DNA of 7,293 bases. Source: Planctomycetota bacterium. Lineage in GTDB: Bacteria; Planctomycetota; UBA1135; UBA2386. Of the stretch, positions 1 through 5,872 are shown one piece after another. The translations under genes were made by a program, and so were the position numbers. Positions within the stretch are counted from its first letter, which is position 1. The number at the start of each line of letters is the position of its first letter. The notes beneath the pieces are model-generated. The model ran no database searches. It was not told the origin of the DNA and saw nothing but the letters and a program-made list of their open reading frames with translations. Where the stretch lies: NCBI GenBank assembly GCA_020425885.1, contig JAGQRA010000277.1, positions 1 through 7,293 of the forward strand, given 5' to 3'.

Positions 1-883
1 GATCATGCCATTCCTCGGGTGTGCCCAGCGGGTGACGTGATGCCGGCGGCTTCGGTGGGAACTCCGGCACCTGTCCCTGCAGCGCCTGACGATCAGCGAC
101 GAGCATGATGCTGCCGAACAGGCCCGGATCGATCACCGGACCGCAGCCGAAGGTCCAGCCGATGCGGGTCTGGGGGATCGGGTCGGTGGCCTCGTCGAAG
201 TCGTTGACGACGATCTCGAGATCGACGACGAGCCCGGCTTCGACGGCGCGGTCGGCCGCCAGGATCTCGTGCCACGGCAGTTTGGCTTCGTAGGTGGTGA
301 TCCCCTGTTCCTTGTCGTGCAGGCAGACGACGCGCGCGGCGGCCTTGTCGAGCATGCGGGCGGTGCCGCGCAGGCGGTCCCATTGCACGACCTGGCGCCC
401 GTCTTCGTCGGCCAGCCAGAACTCGCGATCCTCACGGCGACCGGCGTCGGGCCCGAGCGACCGGGTGTTGCGATCCGGATCGAACGTGAGCACGATCGAA
501 TCGGCGAGCGGGATCTCCGACAGCTGGATGGTCGCGGCGTCGAGCGCGCGATGCCATTCGTCGCGCACGCTGACGGCGACGTAGAGATGATCGACATCCC
601 ACATCATGAAGGCCATCGCGGCGCAATCGCGCGGCCCGTTCCAGGCCGAGGGCGCCGTTCCGGACAGTTGCCGCCCGTCGTTCAGGACCAGCGCCGGCAG
701 GTCGGGCCAATCGGCCAGGGTGCCGTCGATCGAAACCTCCTGGTCGCCGCGCGGCAACACCACGGCCTGCGGCACGAGCATCGGTCCGCGTTGCGGATCC
801 TGTCGCGAGGACGGCGGACCTTGCCCGAGGAGAACTGCGGCCAGGGAGGTCCAGAGCCAGAGCAATGCGGCGTTTCGTTTCAC
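1..883 (-). CDS. Secreted CBM9-like (DOMON-fold) protein, C-terminus beyond left edge
   Basis: An open frame of 294 visible codons starts with GTG at 883 and has no stop before the left edge, so the product is partial at its C-terminus. Residues 2-22 form a signal peptide: a K/R start, then a Leu/Ala/Trp-rich core ending near LLGQG. Residues 49-265 carry the hallmarks of the CBM9 carbohydrate-binding superfamily: IDGTLADWPDLP (52-63), LYVAVSVRDEWH (100-111), DSIVLTFDPDRN (128-139), YEAKLPWHEI (198-207), VVNDFDE (225-231), TRIGWTFG (239-246) and a closing DPGLFGSIML (252-261). A Pro-rich segment follows (273-285). In known proteins this fold binds sugars or sits beside catalytic domains; the ligand here is unknown. 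The start overlaps the stop of the upstream CPBP gene as GTGA, and an AAGGA lies 10-12 bases upstream, so translation is probably coupled. Whether an enzyme domain follows outside the window cannot be seen. Confidence 0.82.
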   Translation of the reverse strand, partial: MKRNAALLWLWTSLAAVLLGQGPPSSRQDPQRGPMLVPQAVVLPRGDQEVSIDGTLADWPDLPALVLNDGRQLSGTAPSAWNGPRDCAAMAFMMWDVDHLYVAVSVRDEWHRALDAATIQLSEIPLADSIVLTFDPDRNTRSLGPDAGRREDREFWLADEDGRQVVQWDRLRGTARMLDKAAARVVCLHDKEQGITTYEAKLPWHEILAADRAVEAGLVVDLEIVVNDFDEATDPIPQTRIGWTFGCGPVIDPGLFGSIMLVADRQALQGQVPEFPPKPPASRHPLGTPEEWHD

Positions 884-1455
884 TGAGTCAGCATCCTTCG
901 TAGGACCAGGTAGTTCATGACCGCATTGGCCGTGGTGGTGGCCAACAGACCGAAACCCTGGGCCATCAACGATCCGAGCACGGTGGCGTGCAGGGCGGCG
1001 ACGGGCAGCCATCGCAGCCCCATGGCGCCTGTACTCAGCAGGGCATAGGTGGCAACAGATCCGACCAGGCCGATTTGATCCTGAACGGCAAGGCGAAAGA
1101 ACATCTCTTCGGCCACGGCCCCGATCACGACGAGAGCCAGGGCCGCGGCCTCCCCCATCGAACCGAACAGCTGCCTCACCTGAGTGCCGATCGCAGCGAA
1201 GGCCCGCACGCGGCTGAGGCCGTAGGCATAGGTCCAGTAGCCGAGCATGCCGACCCCGAGCCCGGTGGCGACGGCGATCGCGGCACCGTGCTCGCCGACC
1301 GCGGCGGTCCGCACGAGGGCGATCCGGTCGCGCAACATGAGCCAGACGACGCTGGCCAGCAGCAGCACCGTGTAGAAGCAGCCGCCCGCGATCGCCGTCG
1401 CCCGTGGTGGCGGTTCGGAATCGGGATCGCTCTGGTCCTCGGGCGGAGCGCTCAC
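880..1455 (-). CDS. CPBP-family (CAAX protease-like) integral membrane protein, probably degenerate at the active site
   Basis: This is a small polytopic membrane protein of about 191 residues. An acidic, Pro-rich N-terminus (1-18) precedes hydrophobic segments near 22-41, 57-79, 102-115, 126-147 and 151-186. The signature EExxxR of CPBP intramembrane proteases (Abi/Rce1/CAAX family) is present as EEMFFR at 116-121. The next motifs, normally FxxxH and HxxxN/D, are not intact: the region after EEMFFR reads ALLSTGAMGL, and the last helix has NAVMN (177-181) where HxxxN is expected. Only His156 remains in this half, and it does not sit in a recognisable motif. Start choice: GTG at 1455 overlaps the signal peptidase stop as GTGA, matching the arrangement at the next junction. 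A GTG at 1482 would add nine residues and a 31-base overlap. The gene is the middle member of a lepB-CPBP-CBM9 operon. Family members act as membrane proteases or non-proteolytic partners; which applies here is uncertain. Confidence 0.8.
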   Translation of the reverse strand: MSAPPEDQSDPDSEPPPRATAIAGGCFYTVLLLASVVWLMLRDRIALVRTAAVGEHGAAIAVATGLGVGMLGYWTYAYGLSRVRAFAAIGTQVRQLFGSMGEAAALALVVIGAVAEEMFFRLAVQDQIGLVGSVATYALLSTGAMGLRWLPVAALHATVLGSLMAQGFGLLATTTANAVMNYLVLRRMLTQ

Positions 1456-2699
1456 CGGGTCAACCACCGTTGCCGCGGCCACGGGCCGAGCACGAACCAG
1501 GGCCGGCCGACGAACTCACCGACCGACACCTCGCGGAACGAACGGCTGTCGCGGCTGTCGAACGCGTTGTCGCCGAGCAGGAACCAATGCCCGGGACTGA
1601 CACGCACGGGCCAAGCGCTCGGTTGCCCGGGAACGCCGAGGATCCGTTCGCGCATGTAGTAGACATCGCGGAAGGCCACCACGCGTCCGAGCTCCGCCGA
1701 GGTCGAGCCGAGCAGACCGAGATACAGATGCGAACGGGGTCCACGCGGCCAGTCGCGGCGATCCGGGTTCCACTCGGCCCGACGCGGTAGCGACAACGAC
1801 GCGTCGTCACGGCCATCCAGGGCGAAGAACAGCTGGTCGTCGAGCCGGCCGAACTCGATGCGGTGGGCGCCCGTGATCGCCGGCAAGGTGTCGTGGGCGA
1901 TGTCTTGCCCGTCTCGCCACAGCTCGAGGTCGCCGGTCGCCGGTGTCCAGAGAAACGTGATGGTCTCGTAGCGGGTCTCGAGGATGCCGACCACGGTCTC
2001 GGGTGGACGCACGAGCCATGCCTCGAGGCCGCAATCGAAGATGCCGATGTCCTCGCCTTCACGACCGCGCACCCCGGTGGCGTCGAGGTAGGTGGCGTCG
2101 ACGACGCGCGCCGTGCCGATCATCCGCGGCGGCATTCCCGCCTCGTCCCTTCGGTCGGCGCGCCCCTCGTGAAACCTGCGCAGAGCGGGGCGATCGAGGC
2201 CCATCGGCGGCAGCTCTAGCCCATCGTCGGTGACCGTCGCGGCCGCCAGCTCGAGCCCGTCGACGCGATCGACACCGCCATGGCCCGCGGGCCACTGCGC
2301 CCAGGTGACCCGCATCTCGCGGGCCCGCGACAGCGCCTTCACCTCGCGGTGCAGGTGCTGGACGTCACCGCCGAGCCAGACGTCGCCTTCGCGCAACTCG
2401 AGGCAACACTCGGCATCGTCGCCTCGGGCCGCGATCCGCTTGACGAGCAGGCTCGAGGGATCGTCCGGATGACGCACGACCACCAGATCGTTGCGGCGAC
2501 AGTCCCCGGCCGCGGCCAGCGAGCGGACGAAGACGACGTCGCCGTCGTCGGGGTCGCCGTGCAGCATCGGTTCCATGCTCCGGCTCGGCACCCGGTAGTA
2601 GTCGCCGATGAACCGCCGCATCGTATGGAACGTCAGCAGGGTGACGATGGCGACGATGATGACGTCGCGCACGACACCGGCGGCGGGCCGTCCTCGCAT
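1452..2699 (-). CDS. lepB: Signal peptidase I with large inserted domain
   Basis: This 415-residue protein is a type I signal peptidase (S26 family), which cleaves signal peptides from exported proteins at the outer face of the inner membrane. A single N-terminal membrane segment spans about 9-25. Box B is RVPSRSMEPMLHGD (36-49), with Ser41 as the expected nucleophile, followed by DDGDVVFV. Box D is LLVKRIAARGDD (84-95), with Lys87 as the general base. Box E is GDNAFDSRDSR (376-386) with the downstream VGEFVGRPWFV. Between boxes D and E lie about 280 residues, far more than in short bacterial LepB proteins. The stretch at about 224-350 (FLWTPATGDLELWRDG, HRIEFGRLDDQLFFALDG) is beta-rich and resembles a concanavalin-like lectin fold, which is my inference. 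Start ATG at 2699 has GGAG seven bases upstream. It is first in a three-gene operon; the CPBP gene begins at its stop codon. Confidence 0.9.
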   Translation of the reverse strand: MRGRPAAGVVRDVIIVAIVTLLTFHTMRRFIGDYYRVPSRSMEPMLHGDPDDGDVVFVRSLAAAGDCRRNDLVVVRHPDDPSSLLVKRIAARGDDAECCLELREGDVWLGGDVQHLHREVKALSRAREMRVTWAQWPAGHGGVDRVDGLELAAATVTDDGLELPPMGLDRPALRRFHEGRADRRDEAGMPPRMIGTARVVDATYLDATGVRGREGEDIGIFDCGLEAWLVRPPETVVGILETRYETITFLWTPATGDLELWRDGQDIAHDTLPAITGAHRIEFGRLDDQLFFALDGRDDASLSLPRRAEWNPDRRDWPRGPRSHLYLGLLGSTSAELGRVVAFRDVYYMRERILGVPGQPSAWPVRVSPGHWFLLGDNAFDSRDSRSFREVSVGEFVGRPWFVLGPWPRQRWLTR

Positions 2700-2918
2700 C
2701 AGTTCGCTCCGCTCATTGGCAACCCATCGTGCAGCACTTCGACCGCCGGTTCGAGACCTGAACGTTCGGGCGCACTGGCGAACTCACGACTGCCCCAGTG
2801 GCCCGGCAGGACGAATGCCTGTCGGGCCGGCAAGTGCCGATCAACCAGCGCGCCTGACCTGGCGAGAAGCAACGGACGGGATCTTCGGCCTCAGGAGCCC
2901 AGGGGCTACTCTGGAACC
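2700..2918. promoter_or_regulatory. Divergent intergenic region between lepB and the LeuA-like gene
   Basis: This 219-base spacer must hold the promoters of both diverging transcription units. On the minus strand the only clear signal is GGAG at 2707-2710, the ribosome binding site for lepB. On the plus strand TACTCT at 2907-2912 fits the TANNNT -10 pattern and ends six bases before the ATG, which could mean a leaderless transcript; the matching -35 is poor. An inverted repeat with 6-base arms (CACTGG at 2773-2778, CCAGTG at 2795-2800) lies near the middle. It is short enough to be chance, although an operator is possible. No gene is supported here: the open frame that crosses it on the plus strand is a GC-driven extension. 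Confidence 0.4.
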
Positions 2919-4136
2919 ATGACCCGCATTGCCGACCTCATCCACGACTGGAACCAGGCCGAGGGCGCGTTCCGGCCGAGCCGCCCCCTCCAATTCGACG
3001 ACGAGACCCTGCGCGACGGCCTGCAATCACCGGCCGTCAGCGATCCCAATCTCGAGCAGAAGATCGAGCTGATCGAGCTCATGAACGGCCTCGGCATCCA
3101 CACCGCCAACCTCGGCCTGCCCGGCGCCGGCGGTCGGCCGCGCGACGAGATCACGGCGCTGGCCAGGCACATCGTCGACAACAAGCTGCGGATCGGCGCC
3201 AATGTCGCCTGCCGCACCGTGGTCAGCGACATCGAGCCGGTCGTCGAGATGTCACAGCGCACCGGCCTGGCCATCGAGGTCTGCGCGTTCATCGGCAGCA
3301 GCTACATCCGCCAGTATGCCGAGGACTGGACCCTCGATCGCATGCTGCAGAACACCCGCGAGGCGCTGTCGTTCGCGCGCCAGAACAACCTGCCGGTCAT
3401 GTACGTGACCGAGGACACGACGCGGGCCCGACCCGAGACCATCAAGGCGCTCTACAGCGAGGCGATCGAACTCGGTGCCCGCAGGCTCTGCGTCTGCGAC
3501 ACGGTCGGTCACGCCACGCCGGAGGGTGCCAGGGCCGTCGTGCGCTACGTGCGCGCGCTCGCCGACGAGCACGACCCGACCCTCGGCGTCGACTGGCACG
3601 GCCACCGCGATCGCGACCTCGGCATCGCCAACTGCCTGGCGGCGATCGAGGCCGGCGCCGACCGCATCCATGGCACGGCCCTCGGTGTCGGCGAGCGCGC
3701 CGGCAACGCGCCGATGGACCTGTTGCTCGTCAATTGCCGCCTGCTGGGCTGGATCGACAATGACCTGACCACGCTGCCCGCCTACGTCGCCGCCGCGGCC
3801 AGGGCGCTCGAGGTCGAGATGCCACACAACTACCCGGCGCTCGGCGACGATGCCTTCGAGACCGGCACCGGGGTCCACGCCGCCGCCGTCATCAAGGCCT
3901 TCAAGAAGGGCGATGTCGAGCTGGCCGACTCGGTCTACTCCGGGGTGCCGGCGCACATGGTCGGCCGCGAGCAGCGCATCGCAATCGGCCCGATGGCCGG
4001 GAAATCGAATGCCGCCTTCGTGCTCGAGCGGCTCGGCCTCGAGGCGACCGAGGAGCGGGTCCAACGCGTCCTTGCCGCCGGCAAGTCGAGCAAGCGCCTG
4101 CTCACCGACGCCGAGGTGCGGACCGCCGCCGGCTGA
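2919..4136 (+). CDS. LeuA-like DRE-TIM metallolyase (isopropylmalate/citramalate/homocitrate synthase superfamily)
   Basis: The 405-residue product is an HMGL-like TIM-barrel enzyme of the group that condenses acetyl-CoA (or another acyl-CoA) with a 2-oxo acid. Visible signatures are DDETLRDGLQSP (27-38; Asp33 the likely metal ligand), CDTVGHATP (193-201), a metal-binding HGH (His227, His229) inside DWHGHRDRDLGIAN, and GVGERAGNAP (256-265; Asn263 the likely fourth ligand). The barrel covers about 23-290. Residues 291-405 look like the helical communication subdomains, with DDAFETGTGVHAAAV at 310-324. The C-terminal LeuA allosteric domain is missing, so leucine feedback of the classic type is unlikely. 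RDGLQ recalls HMG-CoA lyase, while GERAGN is typical of the synthases, so substrate assignment is open: isopropylmalate, citramalate, homocitrate or another. The ATG at 2919 was chosen because homology begins there; the open frame continues upstream without homology. Only a weak GGA precedes it. The gene stands apart from other leucine or lysine genes. Confidence 0.86.
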   Translation: MTRIADLIHDWNQAEGAFRPSRPLQFDDETLRDGLQSPAVSDPNLEQKIELIELMNGLGIHTANLGLPGAGGRPRDEITALARHIVDNKLRIGANVACRTVVSDIEPVVEMSQRTGLAIEVCAFIGSSYIRQYAEDWTLDRMLQNTREALSFARQNNLPVMYVTEDTTRARPETIKALYSEAIELGARRLCVCDTVGHATPEGARAVVRYVRALADEHDPTLGVDWHGHRDRDLGIANCLAAIEAGADRIHGTALGVGERAGNAPMDLLLVNCRLLGWIDNDLTTLPAYVAAAARALEVEMPHNYPALGDDAFETGTGVHAAAVIKAFKKGDVELADSVYSGVPAHMVGREQRIAIGPMAGKSNAAFVLERLGLEATEERVQRVLAAGKSSKRLLTDAEVRTAAG

Positions 4137-4137
4137 A

Positions 4138-4150
4138 CCTGAGTCTCAGG
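4138..4150 (+). other. Short inverted repeat after the LeuA-like stop codon
   Basis: CCTGAG-T-CTCAGG forms a perfect inverted repeat with 6-base arms, starting one base after the TGA. As RNA it would fold to about five pairs with a three-base loop, and no T-run follows. It is too small for a convincing terminator; a protein-binding palindrome or chance are equally possible. Confidence 0.2.
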
Positions 4151-4234
4151 GCGAGCATCGTGTCCAGCCTTGGGATCAAGTCGTTCTGCCCGAGCGCCGA
4201 TCCCTCTACCTCACCACTGCGGAACTGCATCAGC

Positions 4235-4243
4235 GGGAGGAAG
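4235..4243 (+). promoter_or_regulatory. Strong Shine-Dalgarno that fixes the Hpt start
   Basis: GGGAGGAAG lies directly before ATG 4245, the best ribosome binding site in the window. It decides against the in-frame upstream ATG at 4170, whose extra 25 residues show no Hpt similarity, and against the internal ATG at 4263. Confidence 0.75.
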
Positions 4244-4244
4244 A

Positions 4245-4607
4245 ATGGACAACGTCCTGGACATGAGTGTCGTGGAAGAGCTGCTCTCGTTCGCCGATGA
4301 CGGCGACCCCGAGCTGCTCGTCGACCTGATCCAGATGTTCCTCGAGGACGGCCCGAGCAAGGTCAAGGCCATCACCGAGGGTCTCGAGGAAGGGGACATG
4401 GAGAAGGTCGAACGCGCGGCCCACTCGCTGAAGGGGTCGTCCGGCAACCTCGGCGCCCGCCACCTTCAGGACTCCTGCGAGAAGATGCAGATCGCATCGC
4501 GCCAGCACCAGGTCGAACAGGTCCGTGAGATCACGCCGGAGATCGTCTCGACCTACGCCGACGCCGAAGTCGCCCTGCGCGCCTTGCTCGCCGGCTACAC
4601 CGCGTAG
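4245..4607 (+). CDS. Stand-alone histidine phosphotransfer (Hpt) domain protein
   Basis: This 120-residue protein is a single Hpt domain, the four-helix-bundle module that passes phosphoryl groups between receiver domains in multistep phosphorelays. The signature RAAHSLKGSSGNLGA (57-71) contains the phosphorylatable His60 and the conserved Lys63, Gly64, Ser65, Gly70 pattern. Helices before it (FADDGDPELLVDLIQMFLEDGPSKV, about 16-40, and the KAITEGLEEGD region) and after it (about 72-117) complete the usual fold. The length matches single-domain Hpt proteins, and there is no kinase, receiver or output domain. It follows the LeuA-like gene on the same strand after 108 bases, which is far enough for its own promoter, though I see no convincing -35/-10 pair. 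No kinase or receiver gene is present in the window, so its partners must be encoded elsewhere. Cytoplasmic location is expected because there is no signal or membrane segment. Confidence 0.92.
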   Translation: MDNVLDMSVVEELLSFADDGDPELLVDLIQMFLEDGPSKVKAITEGLEEGDMEKVERAAHSLKGSSGNLGARHLQDSCEKMQIASRQHQVEQVREITPEIVSTYADAEVALRALLAGYTA

Positions 4608-4613
4608 CCCGGC

Positions 4614-4638
4614 CGCGGCGGACCGATCGGGCGCCGCG
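4614..4638. terminator. GC-rich hairpin between convergent genes, possible bidirectional terminator
   Basis: Arms CGCGGCG (4614-4620) and CGCCGCG (4632-4638) pair perfectly over 7 bp. The 11-base loop contains the palindrome CCGATCGG (4623-4630), so the stem could extend inward. It lies 7 bases after the Hpt stop and 7 bases from the stop of the minus-strand small gene, where a shared terminator is expected. No T-run flanks it on either strand, so it is not a canonical intrinsic terminator, and in GC-rich DNA such stems also arise by chance. Confidence 0.4.
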
Positions 4639-4644
4639 AACGAA

Positions 4645-4926
4645 TCAGCTCTCGCTCTCGAGAACCTTGGCGGGGCGTTCGGGCCTGGATGGCGGCGATG
4701 ACTTGCGCGACGTCCCGGCGATGCCGTTCTTGACCCCGTTCGCCGACCCGACCTCGACGGTCAGGTGGGCCGGATCCTGCGAGACCCAGTCGGCCGGCTT
4801 GCCGCGGTAGATGCACTTGTGGCATCGGTGGAAGTGCGTGCCCTGACGCGACTGGCAATCACCGCTACCGATGCGGTGCGTGATCAGGGGGGATGGCGAT
4901 CCTTCGACCGTTGGGCAGAGTCTCAT
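4645..4926 (-). CDS. Small Cys/His-rich hypothetical protein (putative metal binding)
   Basis: This 93-residue open frame belongs to no family I recognise. The N-terminal half has Cys4, Cys24, Cys35 and Cys38 with His17, His31, His33 and His36; the cluster THFHRCHKCIYRGK (30-43) with its CxxC looks like one knuckle of a zinc ribbon, with Cys4 or Cys24 as partners. The C-terminal third (about 70-93) is Ser/Pro/Lys/Arg-rich and probably disordered. Third codon positions are mostly G or C, as in neighbouring genes, which favours real coding. ATG at 4926 has only a weak purine stretch (GAAAGAGA) upstream. It is the last gene of the minus-strand cluster and converges on the Hpt gene. A possible promoter at 4977-5006 would let it be expressed on its own. 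Nucleic-acid or metal binding is a guess from the Cys/His pattern. Confidence 0.6.
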   Translation of the reverse strand: MRLCPTVEGSPSPLITHRIGSGDCQSRQGTHFHRCHKCIYRGKPADWVSQDPAHLTVEVGSANGVKNGIAGTSRKSSPPSRPERPAKVLESES

Positions 4927-4976
4927 GACGTCTCTTTCGGGTAGAGATCGCGTCCCTCGGGGCGCTGATCGCGAGA

Positions 4977-5006
4977 AGAGTAGGGCTTCGGGCAGCGGCC
5001 GGTCAA
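4977..5006 (-). promoter_or_regulatory. Candidate promoter for the small Cys/His gene
   Basis: Read on the minus strand, TTGACC (5006-5001) matches five of six bases of the sigma70-type -35 element. TACTCT (4982-4977) fits the loose TANNNT -10 pattern after an 18-base spacer. Transcription would start near 4970, leaving a leader of about 45 bases before ATG 4926. The -10 matches the consensus at only three positions, so this is tentative. Confidence 0.3.
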
Positions 5007-5022
5007 CGCTCAGCCTCGCCGG

Positions 5023-5856
5023 TCAGGGCTCTGCCCCGCCCAGGCACCTGCGCCAAACCTGCCGGCCCAGGGCTACCGCGTCGACCGCGCAGTGGCTGGA
5101 CCGGGACAACTCGAAGCAGACCGCATGCTCATAACCCGAGATATCTAGCTGCCTTAGAATTGACTCGAAGTCGACGTCGCCGGCCCCGGGCAGCAGGTGC
5201 TCGTGGATTCCGTGCCGCATGTCCTCGAGGTGGACCTGGGCAACGAATCCGGCGCATGCCCTGATGACGTCCACCGGCTCGCCTTCCGGGACGGCGTAAA
5301 GATGGCCGATGTCCAGGGTCATTGCCGGGGCCTCGTCTCCGAGTGCGGCGCGGACCGCGTGCCAGTCGGCAACCGTTTCGACGGCCATGCCGGGCTCGGG
5401 CTCGAGCGCCGGCTCGAGTCCCTCGCGGCGAACCCGACGGGCCGCCTCGGCGATCCCCTGCAGCATCCAGTCGCTGCTGTCCTCGCCCGGTGCGCGGTCG
5501 ATCCCGCTCCACAACGAGAGGACGGTGGCACCTAGTCGGGCGCCCATCGCGGCGAGTCGCGAATAGAACTCGAGCCGCCGATGCCGAGCCTTCGGATCAC
5601 GCGTCATCAGCGTCGGCTCGTGCTTCTGCCGCGGGTCGAGCACGAAACGAGCGCCGCTCTCCATGATCGGCCGCAACCCGAGATCGCGGAGCTGGCGGGC
5701 GGTCGCGTCGAGATCGCGCTCGGTCGTCGTCGCCGGATCGAGATGGCAGGTGTCCGGCGTGATCGCGACCGCCTGGTAGCCGTGCGCGGACAGCAGCTCC
5801 AACGCCTCGGCGAGGCGGTGATTCTGCAGGCTGTTGGTGTGGTAGCCGAGCAGCAT
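5023..5856 (-). CDS. Sugar phosphate isomerase/epimerase-like TIM-barrel protein
   Basis: The 277-residue product belongs to the xylose isomerase-like/AP endonuclease 2 TIM-barrel superfamily, which includes sugar isomerases, epimerases and inosose dehydratases. It opens with a beta strand and N-terminal motif LGYHTNSLQNHRLAEALELL. Likely divalent-metal ligands are in order: Glu152 in LEPEPGM (151-157), Asp182 and His185 in LDIGH (181-185), His209 in VHLEDM (208-213), and Glu249 in FELSRSSH (248-255). SLWSGID (114-120) and HEHLLPGAGDVDF (218-230) resemble active-site loops of this family, so the enzyme should be competent. The substrate cannot be told from sequence. ATG at 5856 was chosen because the conserved first strand begins there; the frame continues upstream into the neighbouring gene. 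No Shine-Dalgarno is visible. The gene starts 16 bases after the stop of the membrane protein gene, so the two are probably cotranscribed. Confidence 0.85.
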   Translation of the reverse strand: MLLGYHTNSLQNHRLAEALELLSAHGYQAVAITPDTCHLDPATTTERDLDATARQLRDLGLRPIMESGARFVLDPRQKHEPTLMTRDPKARHRRLEFYSRLAAMGARLGATVLSLWSGIDRAPGEDSSDWMLQGIAEAARRVRREGLEPALEPEPGMAVETVADWHAVRAALGDEAPAMTLDIGHLYAVPEGEPVDVIRACAGFVAQVHLEDMRHGIHEHLLPGAGDVDFESILRQLDISGYEHAVCFELSRSSHCAVDAVALGRQVWRRCLGGAEP

Positions 5857-5872
5857 CGGCGTGGTGACGGGG

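Noticed and set aside
269..886. 205-residue plus-strand open frame opposite the CBM9-like gene
   Set aside because: Composition is low-complexity Arg/Gly/His-rich with no recognisable domain; the minus frame carries the signal peptide and CBM9 motifs.
988..1659. 223-residue plus-strand open frame
   Set aside because: Shadow of the CPBP and signal peptidase genes in GC-rich DNA; no domain features.
2773..2800. CACTGG/CCAGTG inverted repeat in the divergent spacer as an operator
   Set aside because: Arms are only 6 bases with a 16-base loop and no second copy; not enough to call a regulatory site on its own.
2280..2918. In-frame upstream extension of the LeuA-like gene, adding 213 residues from ATG 2280
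   Set aside because: It runs antisense through the intact signal peptidase gene, has no homology, and the conserved enzyme begins at the Met encoded at 2919.
3252..4064. 270-residue minus-strand open frame antisense to the LeuA-like gene
   Set aside because: Typical antisense frame of a high-GC gene; its residues mirror the sense codon pattern and show no family motifs.
4151..4244. Sigma54-type promoter before the Hpt gene
   Set aside because: The GG and GC elements near 4172-4191 have the wrong spacing (13 rather than 10 bases).
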